Assembly (NCBI GenBank): GCA_002633005.1
Contig: NMRA01000179.1
Coordinates: forward strand, 142,333-206,332
Direction: 5' to 3'
Length of the DNA stretch: 64,000 nucleotides
Source: Phoronis australis
Lineage: Eukaryota > Phoronida > Phoronidae
The notes under the pieces: model-generated
Seen by the model: the letters and a program-made list of their open reading frames with translations, nothing else
Told to the model about the DNA's origin: nothing
Databases searched by the model: none
Shown: in pieces, positions 23,042 to 34,500 of the stretch
Layout of the letters: each line of letters starts with the position of its first letter
Position numbering within the stretch: position 1 is the first letter of the stretch
Made by a program: the position numbers and the translations under genes

Positions 23042-24525
23042 TATAAGTCAACAAGGCAATTTAAAAACTCACTTTTCTAAGTAATCGGGTCATCCAATCA
23101 GGTGAAATAGGTCAAAGGTCAATAAGTGCAAACTAAATTTTTGAGCTAGACACTTCAAATTGACAGATCTGATTGGCACAGGTAATTCAATTCGGAATTC
23201 AAAGTTTCAGGTCATTTAGTGCAAGCATGGGGTCATTAGGTGCACTTTTCTTCTGAAAATTTGACCTTTTCAATCAGCAAGTATTCCGATGTGTCAACCG
23301 TTAGACAACTGTGATTCTCAGCGTTAAACACATTTTCCATGGGCTTTGTAATAATTCTCCTAAAGATGCTTAAAATGCACCGGATAAGGTCAATTAGTGC
23401 AAAGGTCGTGTAACGTTCAAAATGTTATATCTCTTACGTTTTTCAAGGAATTCTTTTCAATTTCAGCACACTGGTGTAAGTCAACATGCCAATTGAATAC
23501 CCTACTTTACTTCGCAATAGGCCTAACCAATCAGAAAAAATAGGTCAAAGGTCATTGAGTGCAAACTAAAATTTTGAGCTAGAGACTTCAGAATTACATA
23601 TCTGCTTACTAAGTGCGGTTGAGTTTGAATTCTAAATTTTCAGGTCATTTGGTGCACCCGTGGGGTCATTAGGTGCATTTTTCTTCTGAAAGTTTGACCA
23701 CTTCATTCATCTTGTATTCTGAAGTGCTTAAAGTAAAACATATGTGATTATTAGCATTAACCACTCTTTTAATCGAGTTAGCAATTACTCCCTCATCGGG
23801 GCTCATAATGCACAGGAAGAGGTCAATTAGTGGAAAGGTCATCAAAAAATTAATATGTAATTTCTCCTACAATTTTAAAGAATTCCTTTTCATATTGGTA
23901 AACGGGTTGCTGTCAGTGACTTCCCATAATAATTCCAGTAATACGCACGCGCAGAGTCCGTTATTGTCACGCCGTGACAATAATCTTTCTAGTTCTTATT
24001 CTTATTCTTCTTCCGACCAACTTTGAGGCTTAATAGCTCCAAATTGGGTCAGGTACGGTCTTTCAATTCAGCATATGATTTTTGACAGTATATAAATTTT
24101 GATTGGTTACATAATCATATTCCATATTGCACCGGAAGAGGTCGTTTGGGCAAAGGTCATATAATTTTCAAAATGCTACTCCTTCTTCAGTTTTAAAGCT
24201 ATCTTTTTCAAATTCGGTGCACAGGTATAAGTCAATAACACAATTTAAAAAATTACTTTTCTAAGTAATCGGGTCAAGCAATCAGGCTAAATAGGTCAAA
24301 GGTTATTAGGTGCAAACTAAAATTTTGAGCTAGACACTTCAAATTGACAGGTCTGATTGGCACAGGTAAATCAAATCGGAATCCAAAGTTTCAGATCATT
24401 TAGTGCAAACATGGGGTCATTAGGTGCATTTTTCTTCTGAAAATTTGACCTTTTCAATCAGCAAATATTCCGATGTGTCAACCGTTACGCGCAGAGTCCG
24501 TTATTGTCACACCGTGACAATAATA

Positions 24526-25689
24526 TTTCTTGTTCACAAATAGTGGTCTTCAGGTTCTTCAAAATTCTATCCGACCGATGGCGGCAATCCTACTCACGTA
24601 TTTTTTCACATTTTTGGTTAATTGTTTCGAATGGCTGTGCTGTTCACGAACCTTCTGTGTTTTTGTTTTGATGAATTTAGAATCTCAACTTCCATAGAGA
24701 ATACTTGGAAGTGTCGGATTTACATGTATAGAGCGACAAAGGGACATTTCCCCCGAACTGCTCCACCGAGAGAGGGTACCGTATGAAATGGGACACCTTA
24801 AGGCTAAACATCTTAGAAAAAAGGATGACAGTGCATTCCACCGTCACGTGGTCCCAAAACGATACAGGGAGTGACCTCCTTCAACATGACAGCCGGTTGC
24901 ACGATTTCACAAAAAAGGAAAATAGAGGTAATCGATTCCAACATTGGACCATCTCTCCGTAAGCAGCCCCATAAGAATTTGTCACTAAAAGCACAAAAAG
25001 GGTGGCCACTTCAATGTCATCAATGGCCTCCTTCAAGGGCGGGGCCCCTAAATATGAAAATATCTTATTTTCAAATATCAAGAAATGCGCAGCAATTGAT
25101 TTTATCTGTCAGGTCATTAATTTTTCTCAAGTAACAGTTTCGAGAAAAAAAAATAAAACGAAAGTTTTCTCCGTTATCCATTGGCAGAGAGGGGCATCTG
25201 GAAAAATATAGTTTTGCATTCGCAAAATTGACTTATTGAATTTAAAAATCCATTAAATTAGTACAATCCGCAAAAGTTTCGCTTTACAAATTTTCTCGAT
25301 TTTTCGAAATACATGTATGACTGATTTCATGCACGTTTTCAAGTGCATTTAGACGACCTGTGCTGCAAAGGCAGAGACCCTAACGACAATGTCCTGGCCA
25401 GAGTACTCAAAAGGTAAACCATGCACTGATGCCGAGTTGTTAAACGTTCTTTTGAATTTTCTCTGTTATCCGTATTTCGCAGTCTTTCTTTTCTTGGCTG
25501 TTCCCGGCCCCACGCCGGTTGCCACGGTTTAAACCTGACGCCTGAAAATTTTTGTGGGGGCCCGGTCTTGGTAGAGAGCCCTCGATGAAGAAATCCACTG
25601 AACTCCTTCTGTTTGTTATTTATACACCTTGTATTATCTTAATGTACATGTATACATGCATTCGAAATTTAATTAGGTAACAATAAATA
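24526..25689. other. Intergenic DNA, no supported gene
   Basis: Only short overlapping chance frames on both strands. No repeat landmark recognised. Confidence 0.5.
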
Positions 25690-26341
25690 TAGATTATTAC
25701 ATGGCGAAGTCGTTATCCCCTCGGGCGATAATTTTCCAAAATCCACTCGGGCTCTAGATAACGGGGGATAACGACTGAGAACATGTAATAATCTATTTAT
25801 ACCACATACTGAACGAGAAACATTGCAATGAATCGATCTACCTTTCTCGACTGGCCTCGGCTTTGTAACTACTTTCTATGTCAGAGCCCGGGGGTCGGAG
25901 GTCGTGACCTTTCAAGAAAAGCCGAGCTATTTTTGTCAAATAATGCTTATACTCAAAACCAATTGAAAATTTAAACAAAACATAAATAAAGTGAATCTAT
26001 AAATTAAGTTTTAGCAACTATTATAGCGTACTACACATTTCATCACGCTAAGCTTCCACGGGGAAAATATCGTCTGCTAAAGTAGGTTACCACTAGTGAT
26101 TATAATGCTCAAGTCAAAGGATCCCGACTACACAATACCCGCATTCAAATTGGAGATCGGTCATTTACAAGTGAGAGAACACGATAGAAAAAAAATCACT
26201 GAATTAAAATATCGTTTTTATGGAAATTATGCGTCTTATTTTTCAAAGCGTATAAATGTCGGTACTATAGCCTTTACTGAACATGCGATTGTTGCGCGTG
26301 CTCATTTAAGTATGCTATTTTCACGCTTGATGACGCTAAGT

Positions 26342-26410
26342 GCTGAGTGGTGTAGTGGTAAAGTCGGCGACTCGAAATTCTTGAGGCCCGGGTATGAGTC
26401 CGGCCTCGGT
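26342..26410 (+). repeat. tRNA-like module, left arm
   Basis: GCTGAG at the 5' side can pair with the CTCGGT at the 3' side as an acceptor stem. The D-arm-like GTGTAGTGGTAAAGTCGGCG and T-arm-like GCCCGGGTATGAGTCCGGC lie in tRNA order and spacing over 69 bp. The T-loop is degenerate (GTATGAGTC). It is probably not a working tRNA. Confidence 0.6.
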
Positions 26411-26582
26411 TTCCCGCCAAAATATCTCACTAGTGAAATAAGTTTATGGGATATTACACGGTTGTATCTGCCATTCGAGGCTATTATTGAGGTATAATTC
26501 TGTTTATACCTTAATATTATCCCCGTGTAATAACCCATATACATGTAGTTATCTCACTGGTGAGATAACATTTTGGCGGGAA

Positions 26583-26650
26583 ACCGAGGCTGGGTTCGAA
26601 CCCGGGCGGCATGAGTTTTGGTCCTCGACTTTACCACTACACCACTCAGC
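26583..26650 (-). repeat. tRNA-like module, right arm
   Basis: The inverted partner of 26342-26410. Here the B box is intact (GGGTTCGAACCC) and the acceptor ends GCTGAG and CTCGGT pair. The anticodon arm is unclear. Of the copies in this window it best preserves Pol III promoter features. Confidence 0.6.
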
Positions 26651-27325
26651 GGCTGACGTCATCGAACGTGAAAATAGAATACTTAAATCAGTACGCGCAA
26701 CAATCGCATGTTCAACAAAGGGCACTGTGCCGAGATGTGTACGCTATGAAAAATAAGACGCATAATTTCCATAAAAACTACATTTTAATTCAGTAAAAAT
26801 TTTCTCTCCTGTTCTCTCGCTTGTTAATCACCGATCTCCAATTTGAATGCGGGTATCGTGTCGTCGGGTTCCTTTGACTTGAGAATTATACTCTGTTACC
26901 AGTGGTAACATACTGTAGCAGACGATAGTTTCCCGGTCGAAGGTTAGCGTGTGTTTTAAGCTGTAACAGCTGGTAAACCTTAGTTTATAAATTCATTTTA
27001 TTTCTATTTTATTTAAATTCTCAATTGGTTTTGAGTAAAAGCATTATTTGACAAAAACAGCTCGACTTTTCTTAAAAGGTCACAAACCTCCGACCCCGGA
27101 CCCCTAACATAGAAAGTAGTTACAAAGCCGAGGAGAGTCGAGAAAGGTAAATGGATTCATTGCAATGTTTTTCGTTTAATATGTGATATAAATAGATGAT
27201 TACATGTTCTCGTGGATTTTGTAGAATTGTCATCCTCGGGGCTAACGCCCCTCGGGTGACAATTCTTCAAAATCCACCCGGGCTCTAGATAGCGGGGGAT
27301 AGCGACTTCGCGATGTAATAATCTA

Positions 27326-28832
27326 CATTTATCGTAATTATTTGATATCATAAAGGATAAGTGAATAACACCCACGCCTACGTAGCACGTAAGTAAAACA
27401 AATGTGCATGGTTTGGTCTAGAATTATCAAACCCACAACATTGTTAAATCCAATTCCTTTCATTAGTAAAAATGTGGTAATATCTGCATAGATGCAATGG
27501 TAACCAATTCAACAATTCTTAAAATTAGGATGTAGTATTAGAAATTAAAAGACATTCCTATCTGCCAGTAATCTTTTATTCCGTGTGCTCTTGTCTTGGT
27601 TAAATACAATATTCTAGATAGGGAACAACATAGATTAAGTGTAGTAACTGCTGCACGACTGATATGATCACGTTTTAGTTATGGTCGGCCGAGGAGTGCT
27701 CGCCAAAATATTACCTGCTGATGCTATTTAAAGATCTTTTGAAACAAAATACCATTTGTTGATAGTATTTTTTCTGATAACAAACAAATAATGTTTCTGA
27801 AAAAATTGTCTGAATACGGTACATTATTAATAGGATCCAGGGATAATTGAAGTCAATGGCTGGCAAACATTCATAGAAGTCTTTATTCTAAACAATACCA
27901 AACACATAGACTTAAGAATTAGTTAGACCCCTCACCAAAAATCTTATTAATGTTTGTCCACGCTTACACACATATACCTTACGCCGAACTTCAGGCATTT
28001 ACGTTACACGGAGATTTAAGCCAAAACTCACGACTGATCTCAAGTCTCTCTTTAAAGCTGCACTTAATCCAAAACGCAAGTCTCCGCTTAAAGCTGTATT
28101 TCATCCTGTTTAGCTGGTTAAAGACGAAAATCGTATAGTTACATGTAGGTCTTTCACTCATTAACTCTCTTAAAATCGGTCTCATTGTAGTCCTTAGCGA
28201 GTTAGTATTCTATTTCCGTTTTCAGCAAAAACATTCAATTGGTACCACCAGTGACTCAAAAAATCTTCTGAGTTTATTAAGATTGGCCACCGTGGCCCTA
28301 ATGACGCATGATGAACTCATTCGATGTTACATGAGTTGATGACGGAAATAGAATCGCATCACGGAAAAGACTGTCACGAGCCCAATTTTATGAATGTAAA
28401 AGGTTTAATTTGATTTTCGTTTCTTAGCCAGCTAAAGAGCGCGAAATCTGGCTTTTAGTGTAAAAACCTCATTAAAGCGGCAATTAAACCCCGCGCCACT
28501 CAAGTCATGATTTTGTTATTGCTGAACCACGTCTCACGGTTGCAGGTTGTACATGTACAACGGACTTTGTGTGCTTAACAGTTGCCAAACAGTTTTTGTT
28601 ACTGACTGATGCCGTGTGACTGAAACGAAAGTTTTATTTAGACCACTTACCCGCGGCTGTGGAATTGGTCTTAATTCGTTCTGTACTCGTATTAGTAATC
28701 ATGTGTTCGACACTTCGTTACTGAGGTGACCTCGCGATCGTTCTCAGTGCATATATGATACGGCATGATAAACCAACATGTAGCGCCTGGTCCGTTTTCA
28801 AGTTGCTAGTGAACTACTTCATGTTACAATCA
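27326..28832. other. Intergenic DNA downstream of the first LRR-Ig gene
   Basis: No supported gene. It presumably contains the 3' UTR of the LRR-Ig gene at its right side. Confidence 0.5.
28633..28638 (-). terminator. Candidate polyadenylation signal (AATAAA)
   Basis: An AATAAA on the minus strand about 195 nt past the stop codon of the LRR-Ig gene. It is a short motif and there is no transcript evidence. Confidence 0.35.
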
Positions 28833-31550
28833 TTATTTAGAATCGTGCGGAGTCGGAGCATTTCGCTTCATAGTAATCTTTAGACCCACAATGAACATGA
28901 CAAGAACTAAGCCACAAGAGGGCGCGCAAACAATCAGCGCAACTCTAATTTGATCGTAATCATCATTTTGGACAAACTGTTGAAGAAGCGGGTTTGTCTT
29001 CATTCTCTGTGACCGCTTGAAACCAATGACATTGGCAGCTTGGCATGTGACGCCGTGTATTTCGTCTTTGTTGCTTTCCGTTGGCAGGTAGGCCACAGCA
29101 GAGGTACGTTGTAAGAGGCTAGCTGGCTCAAAGGCGAGGACTTGCCCATCAGCTGAGAAAAGTGTAATATTTGGCGCGGGATCAGCACGTGAAGAGCAGG
29201 AAACTACTACGTTTTTGTCAAGGAAAGTGAAATCGATGCCAGGCAGGGAAGGTGTTGAACAGTTTGAATCATTAATAAATGTCGTCACGTCCTCAGTCAG
29301 ACCATCGAAAGTTTGGCACGTTGAAAAACTCACTTGGTTATTCATTATCCAAAATTTCAAATCTTTAAAGTTACAGCTGCACGGGACAGGGTTGTTATCA
29401 AATTTAACAGTCAATGTAGACCCATTTTTAGCCAATTCTTCTTTGCACCATACAGGAAATGTGTCAATCAAGTTATTGCTAATGTCTAACATAGTTAGCG
29501 ACCCAGCACGAGGCAAAATTTCACGTTCTAGGTTCTCTATTGAATTGGAGGACAGACGCAAAGTTCTAAGATTGAATAGGGAATAAAAATGCATACGCGA
29601 TACATTTTTAATTCGGTTGCCGTTCAAAGACAGCGTCAGAAGGTTGCTCAACTTGGTAAATGCTGACGGCTCTATCGTCAAAATCTTATTGTTGTCTATA
29701 TTAAGTATCTTCATATTGTCTAGCGTACCATTAAACATGCTTTTAGTGATTTTTGTCAATTGGTTATTGTTTAAGTTCAATTTCTCCAAAAGTGTCAGGT
29801 CATAAAAACTGTCTTCGTCAATTTCTTTAATTAAGTTTGAAGCTACACTTAATGTTCTCAGCAAACTCAACTTTCGAAACATCGATGTATAGATCCGTTC
29901 GATTTTGTTGTTTTCTATCAAAAGAGTGTCTAGTCGCAAAAAATTCTGAAGAACTCCGCTCTGTATATTTCTAATCAAATTATTCTTTATATCCAAATGC
30001 AAAATGTTATCGAATCCTGCAAAAATGCCATTCATCAACTCCTGTACGTCATTGTTTTTAAAATGTAAATGGGTCAACGAAATACCGTTTACCCCACCAA
30101 ACCCCATGCCGTCGTCTGCCTGAAAACGAGAGGTTATGACTCCACGAATTAGATTTATAACGCTGCCTTTGACGTGTTGTGCTATCCCTGCGGACATACT
30201 TAATTGGTGCCCGGACAGAGAATATATTTTCACCTGTTTTCCATTGACAGTGTTTTTTAGTTTTCCTTCATTGCGCGCACGGACACCAATTGTTACTGTC
30301 TCAGAAGTTACATCTGGAACTTGAGATAATGATGACACGTCCAAAAAGACATTCGACAACTTAGTACAGTATCTCAACCCATTGCTTTCTAAATAAGAAA
30401 ACCTTGTAAGCGAGACGTGGAGATCGAGCAACTCCGCCAATGGCTTGAAGTGCAAAACGGAAAGAGAGTTAATATTGTTACCAAGTAAGTTAAGATACTT
30501 TAGGCGTTGAAGATTGGCAAAAGCGTTCTCATGGACAGTGGTCATCATATTGTCGTTCAAGTACAGTTTCTCAAGTCTAAACAAACCGCGTAGAGTTTGA
30601 CTTGTTAAGTTAGTCAGGATGTTGTGAGACAGGTCCAAATATGTCAAAGAGCGCAATTCTACCCACTCACATTCAATCAAAGAGATGGCGTTATTGGATA
30701 AATCAATTCTTTTAACTGACACCAGTCCAGTCAACGTAAACTTTTCGATCTGTTCGAGCATGTTGTGAGCAAGATCAAGAACTGTTAATCTCTTCATGTG
30801 CTTGAAAGTACCTGACTCTATGGTCGCTATCTCATTGTACGGGATACTCAATGTACCAAGCTGTTGTAGGCCAACAAATGCGGACGACTGGATCCTGTTT
30901 ATACAGTTATGGCCCAAGCCCAAAGTTTGTAGAAGATTGCCGACATTCTTGAAGGGCGATCCGACAAGCCGACGAATGTTGTTTCGTTCTGCACCAAGGC
31001 CCATCATCCCATCACCATTAAAATCATCTTCTGTGAAGTTGTGGATTTGGTTACCTTCAATCAACAAAATGTAGGGGTTGGCCTTCCTGAGGACAGATGG
31101 GACGCGTGCGATAACATTCTGTCCAAAGTCAACCACTATTAACGATGGCGTGTGTGCAAATATGTTACCAACAATAGTAGCAATCCAGTTGTTGAAAAGA
31201 TTCAACGTCGACAAATTCTCTAAGCCCATAAACGACAATTCGTTGAGTGTTCTTATCCTGTTGTAGGATAAATCCAAACGATTCATCCTTCGTAATTGAT
31301 GAAACACTCCAAATGGTATAGAATTGATTGCGTTTCGTTTCAGCTTTACCTCTTCGATCGCGCTTGATTCTTCTACGGAGAAAGCGTCTCGGTCAATCTG
31401 TATTACTTCACAGCCATCCAAGTTGACCTGGGAGGAGCCATTGAAATGCTTAATGATCTTCTTCGACAAGACGAAAGTTGGTGTGCCAATGAAACAAGTT
31501 CGACACGGGACTACCAGCATCAGCACCAACACAAACCATCTTACAGGCAT
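28833..31550 (-). CDS. LRR-Ig single-pass membrane protein A (905 aa)
   Basis: Type I membrane protein, probably a cell-surface recognition or adhesion receptor; the ligand is unknown. The chosen ATG (31550) is followed by a signal peptide (WFVLVLMLVVPC). The upstream in-frame TTG at 31556 is not a likely start. An LRR array with LxxLxLxxNxIxxI repeats occupies residues about 60-380, and a second block lies at about 490-700. Between them is a non-LRR island of about 100 residues. An LRRCT cap follows (cysteines near 702, 724, 726, 745), then one Ig-like domain (Cys about 785 and 836, C-x-A near the second), a transmembrane helix at about 870-891 and a tail of about 14 residues with no TIR, ITIM or kinase motif. 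The coding region is one exon. The gene at 39893-42298 is a paralogue. LRR-Ig receptors of this kind are expanded in amphioxus and sea urchin; no specific orthologue can be named. Confidence 0.93.
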   Translation of the reverse strand: MPVRWFVLVLMLVVPCRTCFIGTPTFVLSKKIIKHFNGSSQVNLDGCEVIQIDRDAFSVEESSAIEEVKLKRNAINSIPFGVFHQLRRMNRLDLSYNRIRTLNELSFMGLENLSTLNLFNNWIATIVGNIFAHTPSLIVVDFGQNVIARVPSVLRKANPYILLIEGNQIHNFTEDDFNGDGMMGLGAERNNIRRLVGSPFKNVGNLLQTLGLGHNCINRIQSSAFVGLQQLGTLSIPYNEIATIESGTFKHMKRLTVLDLAHNMLEQIEKFTLTGLVSVKRIDLSNNAISLIECEWVELRSLTYLDLSHNILTNLTSQTLRGLFRLEKLYLNDNMMTTVHENAFANLQRLKYLNLLGNNINSLSVLHFKPLAELLDLHVSLTRFSYLESNGLRYCTKLSNVFLDVSSLSQVPDVTSETVTIGVRARNEGKLKNTVNGKQVKIYSLSGHQLSMSAGIAQHVKGSVINLIRGVITSRFQADDGMGFGGVNGISLTHLHFKNNDVQELMNGIFAGFDNILHLDIKNNLIRNIQSGVLQNFLRLDTLLIENNKIERIYTSMFRKLSLLRTLSVASNLIKEIDEDSFYDLTLLEKLNLNNNQLTKITKSMFNGTLDNMKILNIDNNKILTIEPSAFTKLSNLLTLSLNGNRIKNVSRMHFYSLFNLRTLRLSSNSIENLEREILPRAGSLTMLDISNNLIDTFPVWCKEELAKNGSTLTVKFDNNPVPCSCNFKDLKFWIMNNQVSFSTCQTFDGLTEDVTTFINDSNCSTPSLPGIDFTFLDKNVVVSCSSRADPAPNITLFSADGQVLAFEPASLLQRTSAVAYLPTESNKDEIHGVTCQAANVIGFKRSQRMKTNPLLQQFVQNDDYDQIRVALIVCAPSCGLVLVMFIVGLKITMKRNAPTPHDSK

Positions 31551-34500
31551 TGTCAAATCTCTTTGTTGCTTTTTCGCGCCAAGCGTCTACAGAGCGATGC
31601 CGTGTTACTGATGTCAACATCCAGTTAACAAGACACGAGAAACACAGCGGGGAGATACTGCGCTTAATCCAAACAGCAGAATATTGGCCAATCTGATGGC
31701 AAAACACAACTGCGCCTTGGGCCCTAAGGTCTTTCACACCAACATGTGGATCGATGGTATTGTTCCACAAATTACAAATTAGTTGAAATCACGGCTGCTT
31801 AATCTGCTGTAATCTGCTCGGTCTGTTATTTTCTGAAAAGTTGTCATCAGCTATTCTTTACGTGATTGTGCACTAGGTTGACTTTTTATCGATTCCGAGT
31901 GCATTAAAGCCTTCGATTTCATCCCTCAATGGGTTAGACGACGTGGTCCAGATACTAATAATTTAATTCCCTTGTGTTTTGTAATCTTACATCAAATCAT
32001 GAACTGAAATAGCAATGGCAAAATTTATCCCAGGTTGCGTAACCTTTAGAACTTATCCAGTGGATAATTTGCGTGACCTGTTCAACATTAGCATCATAAT
32101 TTTGCTATCCAGCGTATAACTTTTATGCAACCTGGCCCAGGCCTGACTTTTAGTGTTCACCCTGTTGCCACTCTTCAGTCTGCTGTCGCCACCAATCGCC
32201 CCCCCCCACAAGGTTCTGTCATATTAAGATCGACAACTTCGTTTAGTAACTTGGACTAAAACGTTTTAACGGTGCTTTTTGCTTCATCATTACTTACTTT
32301 GGTACCTGCGGTATTTGTATACATGTACATGCTGTCACACAAATGCGTTTCTCAGTCTGTGATTGGCTAATGCTGTTGTTTTCAGCGCCCTCTATTTTTC
32401 AACATATGGAACAGTTTAATTCGCATGAACTTCGTTTTTACGGGAAATGTCCAAATTAAAGAGTGTAATTTTTAAAATAATCAATTGTACATACTTATTA
32501 AACAGAGAAGAAAGGAGTGAATTGCCAGTTGAAAGTAGTCACGAAATTTTCTCGTTCAGCTCAGTATCCACTGACCACTGATGTGATCGACAGCGCGTTA
32601 GCCGCCAGCGTCTTCACTGAATTAGTCACAAGTAACCGAGCCTACGCTAAACATTCACTGTAAATACATGTAATAAATGTTTCGACTTGGAATTCATTCC
32701 CACATTTTGCGTCTCGTGTTCGTGGTGTGAGTATTATCTGACAGCTTTAGTGCACCCCGTGGAGGGGAAGAAAGATGGTGTGGATTGTTGCGTGAACATG
32801 CGCGCACCCAGGGGGGGGGGGAGGGAGGGGGCGCAAAAGGTCTCCCTCGGAGAAAGAAACAAAAACTCCGAAAGAATAGAAATCGAGACAAATGTCCACT
32901 AAAATGGCAGGAACTACCAAAATTCGGCGAATGCACAATTCTGGCTCTGAACATACATGTACCCCGTGAAGTTAGTAAAAGGTCATATTCTCAAAAATTT
33001 GAGCCCCTTCATTTTTAAGGTGGGTGCGCGCATGCTGAACTTTCGGTATGTTTTAAGTTTCACGGATTGATTTATGGATTGTTGGAAACATGTACTCTGC
33101 GTTGCACCAATAAACAGTTGCCATTCACTAATTCAGCGCCATTTATGTTTCCTCAACTAGCGTTCTTCTACACTACACCTTAATTTGATGTTTTTAACAA
33201 TGTTCTTTTGAATGTTATGTAGGCACTACTTAGTTCTACCCCTGACGCCGTCGTGAATTCATAACAACGTGTAGAGCAAACGACCTGCCGATGTGCATGC
33301 AAAATTTGGGGGTCAACGGACGCTCACCATTGCTGACGTTCATGTTTAAACTGATCAAGTGTGGTGCCCCCGCGTGCTCGTGATTTTGTTTTTTCATCCA
33401 CGGTTGTTTTTTGCCTGAATCCTTTGTAGATCTCTGAAATATGAAGTGTTTTCCTGGAAATGTTACTATTATGAACCCGTGCCTGGGTTTCTATAGTGTC
33501 TTACAATGTTATTTTACTTTTCTCCAATTCAAGCACATTCTAGAACCTTCCGGAACCTACTCAATCATTCTAAAATCTTACACTAGGCTTTACAATGTTC
33601 CAGACTACGGTTTAATTTTAATCACTAATATACTGGAATCTATGATAATAAATGTCTATTATTGTATTGTAAACAAACTGCGTTATCATTGTCCTGACCT
33701 CATGGGTCAAGTGCTTTCTGCTAGTAATAAAATTTACAGAACAATAATCAGTACCCGTATACTTATGAGGGTGACAACGGATTTCCACGACTCTTTGTAG
33801 GGTTCTGACTAGTGGCCCCCTCTGCCACCGTATTTTCAGTGGTTTTCATGAAGTTTGCAATTCCTGTTATGACGATTACAGCATCTTTCCATTTTTGGGA
33901 TGGAGTCAACATAATCTGCAGCGCATTCTAGCGGCCATTAAGGAAACATCGTGTTTCTTCGAGACAACCAGCCAGAGATTTAAGTGTTGCATAATTTCAA
34001 AGCTTGGATTAGTATCAATAATCTCTTTGTTAACTTCTTTCCAATTTTGAGGGATTAAAATATTGATTACCTATTTGAATCAGCACTAATTAGTTGGAGC
34101 CAATACTTTTACACTTCACGGGCGCATTGCAGTATTGACAGATCCAATCTAAGCTGCATCAGTTTTGTAAGTCTCTAATTTGTGAAGAAGACCTCTCGCA
34201 TCCTAAAACTGATGTCCACTATAGCAACGTACTCTAAGATTAAAACTTATTAAAACGGTTATGGGAAAATAGAGAAATAGGAATTGCTTAAAACATACCT
34301 ATGTTCGTTCGAATTTTCAAGGAAGTTATTCTTTGAGCAAAAAGAATATAAACTGTTATCCGAATTGTTCTTTATACTCTCAGAGATTTCTGGGTATCTG
34401 AAATGGATGAATGAAGCCACAACAGCTACAGATATCCCACATTTTTATTAAAAAGAGAAAAGGAAATCGTTGAGGATAATGACCCGATGTTGGAACAATA

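Larger units (their letters stand above)
22358..24525. repeat. Degenerate repeat array with hairpin ends and AGGTCA motifs
   Basis: A 65-bp unit with hairpin ACTCTGCGC-GTGTAA-GCGCAGAGT is duplicated at 22358-22487. It is followed by a TTCTTATTC microsatellite and CTTCCGACCAACT. Several diverged copies of a larger unit follow. Landmarks recur in each: GGTCA..TAGTGCAAAGGTCA, CTTTTCAAATTCGGTGCACAGG, AGGTCAAAGGTCA, TTTTGAGCTAGA, GGGGTCATTAGGTGCA. Two further hairpin junctions, GCAGAGTCCGTTATTGTCAC with CGTGACAATAA, begin 540 bp apart (about 23945 and 24485). A LINE fragment is inserted at 22745-23041. No gene is present. Confidence 0.75.
25690..27325. mobile_element. Complete nested-palindrome foldback element, about 1.64 kb
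   Basis: The whole element is a giant inverted repeat with arms of about 780-800 bp meeting near 26500. Outer ends are TAGATTATTACATGGCGAAG (left) and CGCGATGTAATAATCTA (right). Each end is a secondary palindrome built from GGATAACGACT, GGGCTCTAGATA, TTTTCCAAAATCCAC and their inverses. The left one has an internal deletion relative to the copy at 10744. Inside each arm lie a GGTCGGAGGTCGTGACC-like block and a tRNA-like module in mirror orientation. The frames found here (133 aa or less) are arm-derived and share no known domain. No transposase, reverse transcriptase or Rep/helicase is encoded, so movement must depend on another element. Confidence 0.85.

Noticed and set aside
22358-24525. CRISPR-like array
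   Set aside because: The repeats are long, diverged and without uniform short spacers, and the genome is animal.
26096-26497. 133-codon frame in the left arm of the palindromic element
   Set aside because: It runs through the tRNA-like module and has no domain; it is a by-product of the repeat.
26342-26650. Functional tRNA genes
   Set aside because: Promoter boxes are recognisable but the anticodon arms do not form properly and the modules are parts of a mobile repeat.
29215-29586. Plus-strand frames antisense to the LRR-Ig genes
   Set aside because: They are shadows of the strongly supported minus-strand coding sequence.
31554-31556. TTG as start codon of LRR-Ig protein A
   Set aside because: The in-frame ATG two codons later starts directly at the signal peptide; TTG initiation is not expected in animals.
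33441-33800. 119-codon plus frame as a gene
   Set aside because: No domain, signal peptide or homology recognised; composition follows the A+T-rich background.
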